Below, piece by piece: positions 7,496-15,034 of a DNA stretch of 64,000 nt; the stretch's first letter is position 1, and every line of letters starts with the position of its first letter. Made by a program: the position numbers and the translations under genes. The stretch spans positions 1 through 64,000 of the forward strand of contig JAJZVW010000002.1 in assembly GCA_021847015.1 (NCBI GenBank). The letters run 5' to 3'. The DNA is from Pseudomonadota bacterium (GTDB taxonomy: Bacteria > Pseudomonadota > Alphaproteobacteria > Rhodospirillales > Magnetospirillaceae). Under the pieces are notes generated by a model that worked only from the letters and a program-made list of their open reading frames with translations, did not search any database and was not told the origin of the DNA.

Positions 7496-8572
7496 TCAGA
7501 AGTGGCCGGCGAAAATCATCCAGAAGCGCTCGCCTTCCGGCCTGTTCTGGGCCAGCATTTCGTGCTGCCACTTGGCGATGGCGTTGACCCCGAACAGGTT
7601 GTACCGCACCTGGGGACCGATGGCGAACACCCGGCCCATGAAACCGTCGCCGGGATCGACGGGAACGCCGGGTTTGCCGGCGGCGGGGCCGAAGGCGGCG
7701 ACGGTGTTCGAGACTATCTGCCCCTTCAATGTGTCCCCGGTAACCTGCTTGTAATAGTAGCCGGCGACATCGAGCCAGAGGCTGGGCATCACCCGGTATC
7801 CGGCGCTGTAATCGACCTCGACTTCATCGCCCGATTGATACTGGGTCGCTTGGTTTTTCATGTTCTTGATGTAGCTGGGCATGATGCCGATCTGGATGTC
7901 CGGCGTCGGCTGCCAGTTCTGTCCCCACGATGCCCAGTAGCTCCAGTAGTTCCGGGTGATGTTGAACGGCTGGTTGGCTTCGTATTCCCCCGTTGGTGCG
8001 CTCGCCCATACCGAAAAATTCGAGTCGAACCGTCCGGCCAGGTTGTTGCCTTTCCAGCCGAGGTTGATCGGGGAGAATTTTATGTCCCCCATCCCATAGT
8101 TCCGCTGGTCGACACCATCGACGATGCCGTTGGCCGATTTCTTCAGGTAGTTGCTTGTCACCAGCGGGACCTGGACGGCGAATCCGACCGTGGTGCCTTC
8201 GATCTGGTCCGGGAGAACGTAAGTAAAGCGTCCACCCCCCACCTCGGCGTTGAGGTCGTAGCGTGGAACGAGGGTCTTGCCGTTGGAGCCCACGAAGCTA
8301 TTGGCTTCATAATAGGTGGTGAGGGCGGCATACGAGAAGCCGGGGGCCGGCATGATCCCGAGTTGGGTGGTCTTCTGCCCCATGAAGAAGGCGGTTCCAC
8401 CGCCCTCCGTGGCGTGCGCGGTGCCGTACCCCGCGGCAAGGACCGCAAGTCCGAGAATCAGGACCCGAAGCGGGCGGATCTCGCTGAACCGGGGGTGGGG
8501 TTGAGATGACGCATCCTCGCGCTCCGTCGCGGAAACCAGCGCCGCCGTGCTTGATATTTCGACCTTGGGCAA
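7496..8572 (-). CDS. Outer-membrane channel of the phenol MetA-pathway family
   Basis: This 358-residue protein is predicted to be an outer-membrane beta-barrel. It has an N-terminal hydrophobic segment (about residues 34-53, ending in AHA), then alternating aromatic-rich strands, and ends in a C-terminal phenylalanine (FAGHF), the barrel-insertion signature. The pattern (EGGGTAFFMGQKT near the start, strands such as NYWSYWASWGQNW) fits the MetA-pathway of phenol degradation/SphA channel family, which admits hydrophobic or alcohol substrates. The start is TTG, supported by a GGGGAGG ribosome site five bases away. The gene stands alone behind a sigma-54 promoter. The substrate is unknown. Confidence 0.8.
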   Translation of the reverse strand: MPKVEISSTAALVSATEREDASSQPHPRFSEIRPLRVLILGLAVLAAGYGTAHATEGGGTAFFMGQKTTQLGIMPAPGFSYAALTTYYEANSFVGSNGKTLVPRYDLNAEVGGGRFTYVLPDQIEGTTVGFAVQVPLVTSNYLKKSANGIVDGVDQRNYGMGDIKFSPINLGWKGNNLAGRFDSNFSVWASAPTGEYEANQPFNITRNYWSYWASWGQNWQPTPDIQIGIMPSYIKNMKNQATQYQSGDEVEVDYSAGYRVMPSLWLDVAGYYYKQVTGDTLKGQIVSNTVAAFGPAAGKPGVPVDPGDGFMGRVFAIGPQVRYNLFGVNAIAKWQHEMLAQNRPEGERFWMIFAGHF

Positions 8573-8637
8573 TCGTGCCTCCCCTTTGGCAATCTTCCGG
8601 GCCCCCCCTTATCGGAGCGCCTTTCCAAATGCCCCGT

Positions 8638-8653
8638 AGCAAGTGGAGTGCCA
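8638..8653 (-). promoter_or_regulatory. Sigma-54 promoter of the outer-membrane channel gene
   Basis: Read on the minus strand, the sequence is TGGCACTccacTTGCT. It matches the -24/-12 consensus TGGCACG-N4-TTGCW at all but one defined position, with the invariant GG and GC correctly spaced by ten bases. Transcription would start near 8627, about 55 bases before the TTG start at 8572. A sigma-54-dependent activator is the next gene upstream. Confidence 0.85.
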
Positions 8654-8774
8654 GCCGTTCAGTCGTTAGGATTTTTAGCATAAGAAGGGGGGAGGGGAAG
8701 CAAATACTGGCCAATGCGCCGTGAGTCCAAGGGGGTCTATTACATCTCCGGCCCTGTTAAAAAATGGTCAGTTC

Positions 8775-8826
8775 GACACATCCTGTCTATGCGGGGTCCC
8801 ATTATGACACATATTATTACTGTGTG
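8775..8826. promoter_or_regulatory. Possible activator-binding sites upstream of the sigma-54 promoter
   Basis: Two related imperfect dyads lie in an AT-rich stretch about 120-175 bases upstream of the sigma-54 promoter. One is GACA-N5-TGTC (from 8775). The other is ACACA (8807-8811) with TGTGT (8821-8825), 9 bases apart. Both contain GACACAT. The distance suits enhancer sites for an NtrC-type activator. Function is inferred from placement. Confidence 0.4.
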
Positions 8827-9053
8827 CTCAATTAGATAATGCTGTATTAGCGAATACTGAATTAGCATAAGGGCTGCTCCGTGCTCGTTTTCACCCGCCG
8901 ATGTCATGTGTGGACGGACCCACGATCGGCAGGGAACCGAACAGCCCTGGAATTGGCATGCAATGAATTGGCGCGTGCGGAATTTTCCGGTGCGAGCCGC
9001 CGTCGCCGGAGGGTCTTTCAGTGTGGTTTTGGCCGTGACGGTGGCCGGGGACG

Positions 9054-10457
9054 TCAGCCCGCCGGCCCGTCGGCCGCGGACTCCAGTTTGCGCAGGAGGG
9101 TCTTGTAGCCGATATCGAGGATTCGTGCGGCTTCGGCCTTGTTGCCGTCTACCTGGCGCAACACCGTGAGGATGTAGTTCATTTCGACCTCGGCCAGTGT
9201 CTTCGGCCGCGACACGCTTTCACCCACGTCGCCGAACTGCCAGCCTTGGCCGCCCAGCGCGGGCGGCAGGGCGGTCACGGGGATTTCCGCCATCTTGCCG
9301 GAGCACAGGATGACCGCTTGCTCGATGGCGTTCTCCAATTCACGGATATTGCCCGGCCAGTCAGCCTCCACCAGCGCGGTCATCGCCTCAGCCGAGAAGC
9401 GGCATGCCCGGCGGCCGTGCGCGCGGGCATAACGGTGCACAAAGTGGTCGACGAGCACCGGGATGTCGATGCGGCGCTCGCGGAGCGGCGGGACACGGAC
9501 GGCCAGGGTGTTCAGCCGGTGGTAGAGGTCTCGGCGGAACTGGCCGGCGAGCACCAGCTCTTCCAGGGGGCGGTTGGAGGCGCAGATCAGGCGGAAATCC
9601 ACCGGCACTTCGGACGTGCTGCCCACGGGGCGGATTTTCCGCTCCTGCAAAGCGCGCAGCAGGCGGCCCTGCATCGGCATCGTCGCGGCGTTGATTTCGT
9701 CCAGGAAAAGGGTGCCGTGGTGGGCCTCCTCCATCAGGCCCTTCTTGTCGGCCAGGGCGCCGGTGAAGGCGCCTTTGCGATAGCCGAAAAGCTCGGCCTC
9801 GGCCAGGCTGTCGGGGACCGCCGCCATGTTGATGGCCAGGAAAGGCCCGCGCCCTCCGTGAATGGCCCGGGCCACGAGTTCCTTGCCGGTTCCGCTTTCG
9901 CCCTCGATCAGCACGTTGGCCTGGGTATCGCGAATGCGGCGGATCCATTCGCGCAGTCGCTGAACCAGGGGGCCGTTGCCCCGGATCGCGTCCAGGTCGG
10001 GATCGCGCTCGGCGGCTTCGCGGGCGCGCCGGCGCAGGCCGAGTTCGCGTTCGACCTTGGCGAGCACCAGCTGGAAACTTTCGGGACTGAACGGCTTCGG
10101 CAGGAAATCGAACGCGCCTTCCTTCACCGCCTTGACCGCGTTGTCGATGCTGGAATAGCCGCTGATGACGATGATCGGCAGGTCGGGGTCGATGACGAGG
10201 GCCCGGCGGATCAGTTCGAAGCCGTCGAGCACGGGCATCATCAGGTCGGTGAAGACGATGTCGGGAGGACGGCGGAGCAGTTCCGCCTCGAACTCCTCGG
10301 CGGAACCCACCAATCGCACGTCGAAATCGCCGCAGGACTCGATTGCCCGTTTCAGGATATAGGCGACGTCCGGTTCGTCCTCGACGATGAGGATATCGGT
10401 GGGGCCCCCTTTCCCATCGCCGCTGGATGGGTCATGCTCATGCAGATTTTTCGCCAC
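9054..10457 (-). CDS. NtrC-family sigma-54-dependent response regulator
   Basis: This 467-residue activator has three domains. The receiver domain (about 20-135) has acidic residues E26/D27 and phospho-acceptor Asp71 in FTDLMMP. The AAA+ domain (about 160-395) has Walker A GESGTGKE at 186-193, the sigma-54 contact loop GAFTGA at 229-234 and Walker B LFLDEI. The C-terminal Fis-type helix-turn-helix has NKAEAARILDIGYKTLLRKL. It should open sigma-54 promoters when phosphorylated. The start is GTG with AGGAAG just upstream. The partner kinase is divergently encoded with starts only 27 bases apart. The channel gene with its sigma-54 promoter is the obvious nearby target. Confidence 0.93.
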   Translation of the reverse strand: MAKNLHEHDPSSGDGKGGPTDILIVEDEPDVAYILKRAIESCGDFDVRLVGSAEEFEAELLRRPPDIVFTDLMMPVLDGFELIRRALVIDPDLPIIVISGYSSIDNAVKAVKEGAFDFLPKPFSPESFQLVLAKVERELGLRRRAREAAERDPDLDAIRGNGPLVQRLREWIRRIRDTQANVLIEGESGTGKELVARAIHGGRGPFLAINMAAVPDSLAEAELFGYRKGAFTGALADKKGLMEEAHHGTLFLDEINAATMPMQGRLLRALQERKIRPVGSTSEVPVDFRLICASNRPLEELVLAGQFRRDLYHRLNTLAVRVPPLRERRIDIPVLVDHFVHRYARAHGRRACRFSAEAMTALVEADWPGNIRELENAIEQAVILCSGKMAEIPVTALPPALGGQGWQFGDVGESVSRPKTLAEVEMNYILTVLRQVDGNKAEAARILDIGYKTLLRKLESAADGPAG

Positions 10458-10483
10458 GCTTCCTCACCTTCGCGTTCACCGGG

Positions 10484-12148
10484 ATGATGACCTCTGATCC
10501 CCTGCCGCCGCGCTCCCAATCCGTACCGGCCGCACCAATCCGGCTGGCGGCGCCGGGGTGGCGGACGCTGTGGATCAAGGTCGTGGTGGCGCTGGCGGGC
10601 TTCGCCGGGCTCACCACCGCGACCCTGTTCTTCAGCGTGGACCATTTCGTCAAGTCCCGCTTCGTCGTCGTCCACGATGTGCGCCTTGCCCGCCTTACCA
10701 ACGTTACCCAACGGACGGTTGCCGACCAACTGGCGCAGATGGGAAGTATCGCCCGCCTTCTCGCCAATGATTCCGAACTCGTCGACGATACGTACTACCA
10801 TCTCTACGGAGGGGGCGGAAGGGAGCAGCCACGGGCGGCGGCGGACCGGATATCCAACGCCTTCCGCCTCGACTCGGTATCCTTTTGGACCAAGGAGAAC
10901 CGGCTGGTCGGTGCCGTCGGTCCGCCGATGCCGCCGGTCAGTTTTCCCAATGACGGGAAAGGCGTCCATACCGCCGCGATCCGGAGGGGGGACGACATCT
11001 GGCTGATTGCGGTGGCCGCCTTGCGCCGCCAGGAGGGCACGTTCGCGCGGCTCCAACTCGCCAAACCCCTGACCACTCTGTTCCGCCCGGAAAGCGACAC
11101 CGGCGTCGTCGTCAGCGTCGCCCGCTCGAAGCTGCCACCCGCAGGCGCCATCCGCGTGCCGGTCATTGCCGGCGGGGACCCTTCCGCAGCCATGGACATC
11201 ATCGCCCCCGACGAGGTCGGCTTCGCCCTGGCCGACGTCAAGACGGTGCTGGCTCTGGTGATGACCGTCTTCTGGGTGCTGCTGGTGGCGAGCATCGCCG
11301 TCCTGCTCCGCCGCCTCTTCCACCCGGTTTTCAATGTGATCGACGCGGCGCTGGCGGTTGGCCGCGGCGAATTCGGCCGCACGGTTTCCGGCGGCGGCTC
11401 CGAAATGCGGCCGCTGGTGGACGCCTTCAATCGGATGTCCGACGATCTCAAACGGCTGCGGCGGCTCGAACGCGAGGCCCAGCACCGGGAGCAATTGTCG
11501 GCCATCGGGCGGGTGGCGGCGCGGGTGGCGCACGACCTCAACAATCCGCTCACCGTCATCAGCAACGTCGCCCATCTGGTCGCCGCCCGCGAGGATATCG
11601 ACTCCCAACTGAGGGCCGACATGCAGTTGGTGCTGCACCATTGCAAGCGCTCGATCGCCACTATCGAAGCGCTGCTGGCGTATGGCCGGCCGATCCGCCT
11701 GAAACCGCAGGAGATCGACCTCGGGGCGCTGTGCGAGGGGATTGCCCGCCGCTGGGCGGGGCGTTATGCCGACGTCCGTTTGACCTTCTCGGGCGCCCCC
11801 CTGCCGCTGCCGGTTTCGGCGGACCCTTATCGGGTCGAGCAGATGCTGGACAATCTCCTCGACAACGCCCGGTCGTTCGGGGGAAAGGTCGAGGTCGCCG
11901 TGGGGCGGAAGGACGAACGGGCCTTCGTTCGCGTCGCCGACGACGGTCCCGGCTTTTCGGCGGAGGCGCACGAACACCTGTTCGAGCCTTTCTTCACCAC
12001 GCGGACGGGGGGAACCGGCCTTGGGCTGGCGAGCTGTCTTGCGATCGCGCGGGCGCATGGCGGCGACCTCGATGTGGATGCCGGGCCTCCGGCCGCGCTT
12101 ACCGTATGGCTGCCGCTGGCCTCGCCATCCCCTCGGGCCGGCGGCTAG
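10484..12148 (+). CDS. Membrane histidine kinase, partner of the NtrC-type regulator
   Basis: This sensor kinase of about 554 residues has transmembrane helices near 30-50 and 254-276 enclosing a periplasmic domain of about 200 residues of no recognised type. A HAMP-like linker (about 277-330) follows. The H-box is RVAHDLNNPL with phospho-acceptor His350. The ATPase domain has the N-box DNLLDNA, G1 DDGPGF and G2 GGTGLGLASC. It should phosphorylate the adjacent NtrC-type regulator in response to an extracytoplasmic signal. The start is uncertain: ATG 10484 avoids overlap with the divergent gene, while ATG 10427 would add 19 residues. Confidence 0.9.
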   Translation: MMTSDPLPPRSQSVPAAPIRLAAPGWRTLWIKVVVALAGFAGLTTATLFFSVDHFVKSRFVVVHDVRLARLTNVTQRTVADQLAQMGSIARLLANDSELVDDTYYHLYGGGGREQPRAAADRISNAFRLDSVSFWTKENRLVGAVGPPMPPVSFPNDGKGVHTAAIRRGDDIWLIAVAALRRQEGTFARLQLAKPLTTLFRPESDTGVVVSVARSKLPPAGAIRVPVIAGGDPSAAMDIIAPDEVGFALADVKTVLALVMTVFWVLLVASIAVLLRRLFHPVFNVIDAALAVGRGEFGRTVSGGGSEMRPLVDAFNRMSDDLKRLRRLEREAQHREQLSAIGRVAARVAHDLNNPLTVISNVAHLVAAREDIDSQLRADMQLVLHHCKRSIATIEALLAYGRPIRLKPQEIDLGALCEGIARRWAGRYADVRLTFSGAPLPLPVSADPYRVEQMLDNLLDNARSFGGKVEVAVGRKDERAFVRVADDGPGFSAEAHEHLFEPFFTTRTGGTGLGLASCLAIARAHGGDLDVDAGPPAALTVWLPLASPSPRAGG

Positions 12149-12505
12149 GCCGTCCTGCCCGGGCATGCGCCCATTCACATCGCGTTTCCCTGATGGTGGC
12201 GGAGTTCCCTCAAACGGGAGGAGTTTTGCGGACCCGGTTCGGCACGGCGTCGGGTTTTGTGGCATAATTATTACGCTGGGTTATGCTTCGATACAGGCGT
12301 TGGCATTGGCTTGGGCGCGAACGCGCCGCTCCGGTTATGGCGGTGGAGAGGGTGGTGGGCCTGTGGCGCCTGTGGCAGGCTCGTGTGCGGGCCAGCACGA
12401 CCGAGCGGATTGGTTTGGCTTCAAGTTGAAGTCATGCCGCCCGTAGAGCCGAATTGGGCAAGTGCCGTTACCGGATGACTCGCGCTACGGCGCAGGGAGG
12501 GTGCG
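12149..12505. other. Non-coding gap, nothing recognised
   Basis: This 357-base stretch after the histidine kinase gene holds no supported gene. A short AT-rich patch (about 12261-12290) may be part of a promoter for the small protein that follows. A GGAGGG ribosome site stands immediately before 12506. Confidence 0.5.
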
Positions 12506-12934
12506 ATGGCCGAGTACCGTAAGACGACGAAACGCCGCAACGTTTTCATTGCCGCCGCCATCGGCGCGGCGGCAATCGCGGCCGGCGCGGTCGCCATCCT
12601 CAGCATGGAGCTTCGGCACGAGAAGGGGGATGGCGCCATCCTGGCGGCATTGTCCTCCCGTAGCGCCATGTCGTCCGTGGTCGAGTGCCCCGAGGGCTTA
12701 AACGTTGCCGACGACGACGGCATTTGCTACCGCATCGACGGCGATTACGTCGGCCATGTCTCCGCGCATCCGTCGAGTGGAGCATTGTCGATCGGCATTT
12801 ACGAGGATGACGGCGAGGAGGTGGCCGTCGCCGTCAAGGACGTGCAGAGCGGTAAGATGGTGGACGCCCGCATAGCCGCTTGGCATCGCGATGCCCTGGC
12901 CGAAATCGCCAACAAGGCCCGCGAAACGAAATGA
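12506..12934 (+). CDS. Small membrane-anchored protein of unknown function
   Basis: I do not recognise this 142-residue protein. It has a basic N-terminus (YRKTTKRR), one hydrophobic helix (about 13-34) and then a soluble domain, probably periplasmic, with two cysteines about 12 apart (VECPEG and GICYRI) that could form a disulfide. Acidic residues are common in the second half. It has a good GGAGGG ribosome site, codon use like its neighbours and its own space between genes, so it is probably real. The gene after it is convergent, only 10 bases away. Confidence 0.6.
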   Translation: MAEYRKTTKRRNVFIAAAIGAAAIAAGAVAILSMELRHEKGDGAILAALSSRSAMSSVVECPEGLNVADDDGICYRIDGDYVGHVSAHPSSGALSIGIYEDDGEEVAVAVKDVQSGKMVDARIAAWHRDALAEIANKARETK

Positions 12935-12944
12935 CCCGCCGGCC

Positions 12945-13898
12945 TCAGCCGACGTGGGTGGCCAAGCGGCAGAGGGTGTCGCCGCCGCCCCGCTCCACCT
13001 GAAGGGTGGTGTGGTCGATGCCGAAGCGTTCGTGCAATTCGCCGGCGATCCGGTGAAGACCATCGTCGCCGATATCGCCGGCAGGATTGACGAGGTGCGC
13101 GGTCAGGGCGACCGAGGTCGTGCTGAGCGGCCAGATATGGAGGTCGTGAATCCCCGCCACGCCCGGCAGCGCGCACAGGAAGCGTTCCACGCCCTCATGG
13201 TCGATCCGGGCCGGGACGGCGTCGAGGGCCAGCCCCAGGGACTCCCGCAGCAGGCCCAGCGTCCCCAAGGCGATGACGACGACGATGACGAGGCTGGCAG
13301 CGGGGTCCAGCCACAGCCAGCCCGTCTGGCGCATGGCCAGCGCCGCGACGACGACTCCCAGGGATACCCCGGCATCGCCGGCCATGTGCAGGAAGGCGCC
13401 GCGGATGTTAATATCCTCGCGGCTGCCTCTCAGGAACATCAAGGCGGTACCGCCATTAACGGCGATGCCCAAGGCGGCGACCCAGGCGACGGTGGATTCG
13501 GCGATCGCTTCGGGCGCGGTCAGCCGCAGGATGGCTTCCCAGGCGATGCCCCCGACGACCATCAGCAGGACGGCGGCGTTTATCAGTGAGGCGAGGATGC
13601 TGCCCCGGCCGAAGCCGTAGGTCCAGCGCGCGGTGGGACGGCGCTTGGTCGCCCACGAGGCGGCCCAGGCCAGCAGCAGGCCAAGGACGTCGCTGACATT
13701 GTGCCCGGCATCGGCCAGAAGGGCCAGCGAATGGGCCGCGACGCCGTAGAAGGATTCGGCCGCCACGAAACCGATGTTCAAAGCCACGCCGACGGCGAAG
13801 GCGAGGTCGTAGTTCGCCGGCCCGTGGGCGTGGGCGTGTCCATGGTGGTGGTGATGGTCGTTGTGATGGTCGTGGTCGTGCATGGAAACGTCCGTCAT
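12945..13898 (-). CDS. CDF cation-efflux transporter with histidine-rich N-terminus
   Basis: This 317-residue member of the cation diffusion facilitator family exchanges divalent metal ions for protons at the inner membrane. The N-terminus is rich in His (HDHDHHNDHHHHHGHAHAHG, about 6-25), a typical metal-collecting segment. The metal-site motif LLADAGHNVSDVLG is in the second helix and its counterpart FLHMAGDAGVSLG is in the fifth. Six helices and a C-terminal cytoplasmic domain are present. The ZitB/DmeF type is likely, with metal probably zinc, cobalt or similar. The start overlaps the stop of the upstream CDF gene (ATGA), so the two form one unit. Confidence 0.92.
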   Translation of the reverse strand: MTDVSMHDHDHHNDHHHHHGHAHAHGPANYDLAFAVGVALNIGFVAAESFYGVAAHSLALLADAGHNVSDVLGLLLAWAASWATKRRPTARWTYGFGRGSILASLINAAVLLMVVGGIAWEAILRLTAPEAIAESTVAWVAALGIAVNGGTALMFLRGSREDINIRGAFLHMAGDAGVSLGVVVAALAMRQTGWLWLDPAASLVIVVVIALGTLGLLRESLGLALDAVPARIDHEGVERFLCALPGVAGIHDLHIWPLSTTSVALTAHLVNPAGDIGDDGLHRIAGELHERFGIDHTTLQVERGGGDTLCRLATHVG

Positions 13899-14509
13899 TC
13901 CGCCGCCGCCTGGCGGAGTTCGCCGCGCGCTTTCACCAGCACCCCCGCCGCTCCCGATAAATTGAGCCCGGCGATCAGCGCGGCGACGCCGATATCGGGC
14001 CAGTTCGTGCCCGTGGCGAAGACCCCGCTCGCCGCCAGCATGACCGCCAGATTGGCGATGGAATCGTTGCGGGCGCACAGCCAGATTGAGCGCATGTTGG
14101 CGTCCCGGCCCCTGTGCCGGAACAGCAGCGCGGCCACCGTTCCGTTGGCGGCCAGCGCCAGCAGGCCGACGGCGCCCATGATTTCGGCCCGGGGCAGGGT
14201 CCCGGTCCAGGCGTGCCAGACGGTGCCGGCCACAACCCACGAGCCGAACGTCCCCATGCAGGCGCCCTTTATCATCGCCGCCCGGGCGCGGACGCGCAAG
14301 GCAAGGCCGAGGACGAACAGGCTGATGCCGAAATTGGCCGCGTCGCCGAGAAAATCGAGCGCATCGGCTTGCAGGGCCGCGGAGCGCGCCCACGACCCGG
14401 CCGCCGTTTCGACGAGGAACATGGCGGCGTTGACGATGAAGGCGAACCAAAGAATATTGCGGCGGGACGTGAACGCGGTATCGCATTGGTCTGCGCAGCA
14501 GCCGGCCAT
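13895..14509 (-). CDS. Short CDF-type cation transporter, first gene of metal-efflux unit
   Basis: This 204-residue membrane protein matches the transmembrane part of cation diffusion facilitators but lacks the C-terminal cytoplasmic domain. It has a cysteine-containing N-terminus (MAGCCADQCD), the paired metal motifs ALQADALDFLGDAANF and CARNDSIANLAVML, and about six helices. It is the first gene behind the MerR-type promoter at 14539-14569 and is coupled to the His-rich CDF gene. The two may act on the same metal or as a heteromer (inference). Confidence 0.87.
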   Translation of the reverse strand: MAGCCADQCDTAFTSRRNILWFAFIVNAAMFLVETAAGSWARSAALQADALDFLGDAANFGISLFVLGLALRVRARAAMIKGACMGTFGSWVVAGTVWHAWTGTLPRAEIMGAVGLLALAANGTVAALLFRHRGRDANMRSIWLCARNDSIANLAVMLAASGVFATGTNWPDIGVAALIAGLNLSGAAGVLVKARGELRQAAAE

Positions 14510-14538
14510 GGGTGGTCTCCCGGGAGCAAGTCCAGGGC

Positions 14539-14569
14539 AGGATCGACCCTGTAGCCGCTACAGAGTCAA
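14539..14569 (-). promoter_or_regulatory. MerR-type promoter/operator of the CDF genes
   Basis: On the minus strand, -35 TTGACT (14569-14564) and a -10-like GATCCT (14544-14539) are 19 bp apart. The over-long spacer is typical of MerR-controlled promoters. The spacer contains the perfect dyad CTGTAGC-C-GCTACAG (14549-14563), closely like operators of zinc/cadmium/lead regulators. It sits between the MerR-family gene and the two CDF genes and reads into the latter. Confidence 0.9.
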
Positions 14570-14587
14570 TGGGAAAAGGGCCCAGCC

Positions 14588-15034
14588 ATGGCGATCGGGA
14601 TAGGGGCGCTCAGCAAGGAAACCGGCGTCAACGTCGAGACCATCCGCTATTACGAGCGCATCGGCCTCCTGCCGGCCCCGGAGCGCAAAGCCTCGGGCTA
14701 TCGCCAATACGATGCCGCCCATGTCCGCCGGCTTTCCTTCATCCGCAAGGGGCGCGATCTGGGGTTTCCGGTCGAGGCCATCCGCGCCCTGCTGCGGCTG
14801 GCGGAACATCCCGAGCAACCCTGTGCCGATGCGGACCGGCTGGCGGCCGGGCACCTTGCCGAAGTGGAACGCAAGATCGCCGAACTCGGCCGGCTGCGGG
14901 ACGAATTGCGGAAAATGGTCTCCTGCGATGCCGGCTGCGTCGCCGAATGCCGGATCATCGACGCCCTGGCGTCGTCCGGTGACCGGCGCGAGGCGGAGGG
15001 CCGCCCCGCGCGTCCCCCTCAGCCCAGCGGATAG
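14588..15034 (+). CDS. MerR-family metal-responsive regulator (ZntR/CadR/PbrR type)
   Basis: This 148-residue regulator has an N-terminal winged helix-turn-helix (IGALSKETGVNVETIRYYER), a long dimerisation helix (about 76-112) and a metal-binding tail. Cys79 in QPCADADR and Cys113, Cys117 and Cys121 in SCDAGCVAEC match the cysteine layout of zinc, cadmium or lead sensors of the MerR family, with Cys79 typical of divalent-ion sensors. It is divergent from the two CDF genes and the spacer operator lies between them. It should twist that promoter into an active shape when metal binds. The exact metal cannot be told. Confidence 0.92.
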   Translation: MAIGIGALSKETGVNVETIRYYERIGLLPAPERKASGYRQYDAAHVRRLSFIRKGRDLGFPVEAIRALLRLAEHPEQPCADADRLAAGHLAEVERKIAELGRLRDELRKMVSCDAGCVAECRIIDALASSGDRREAEGRPARPPQPSG

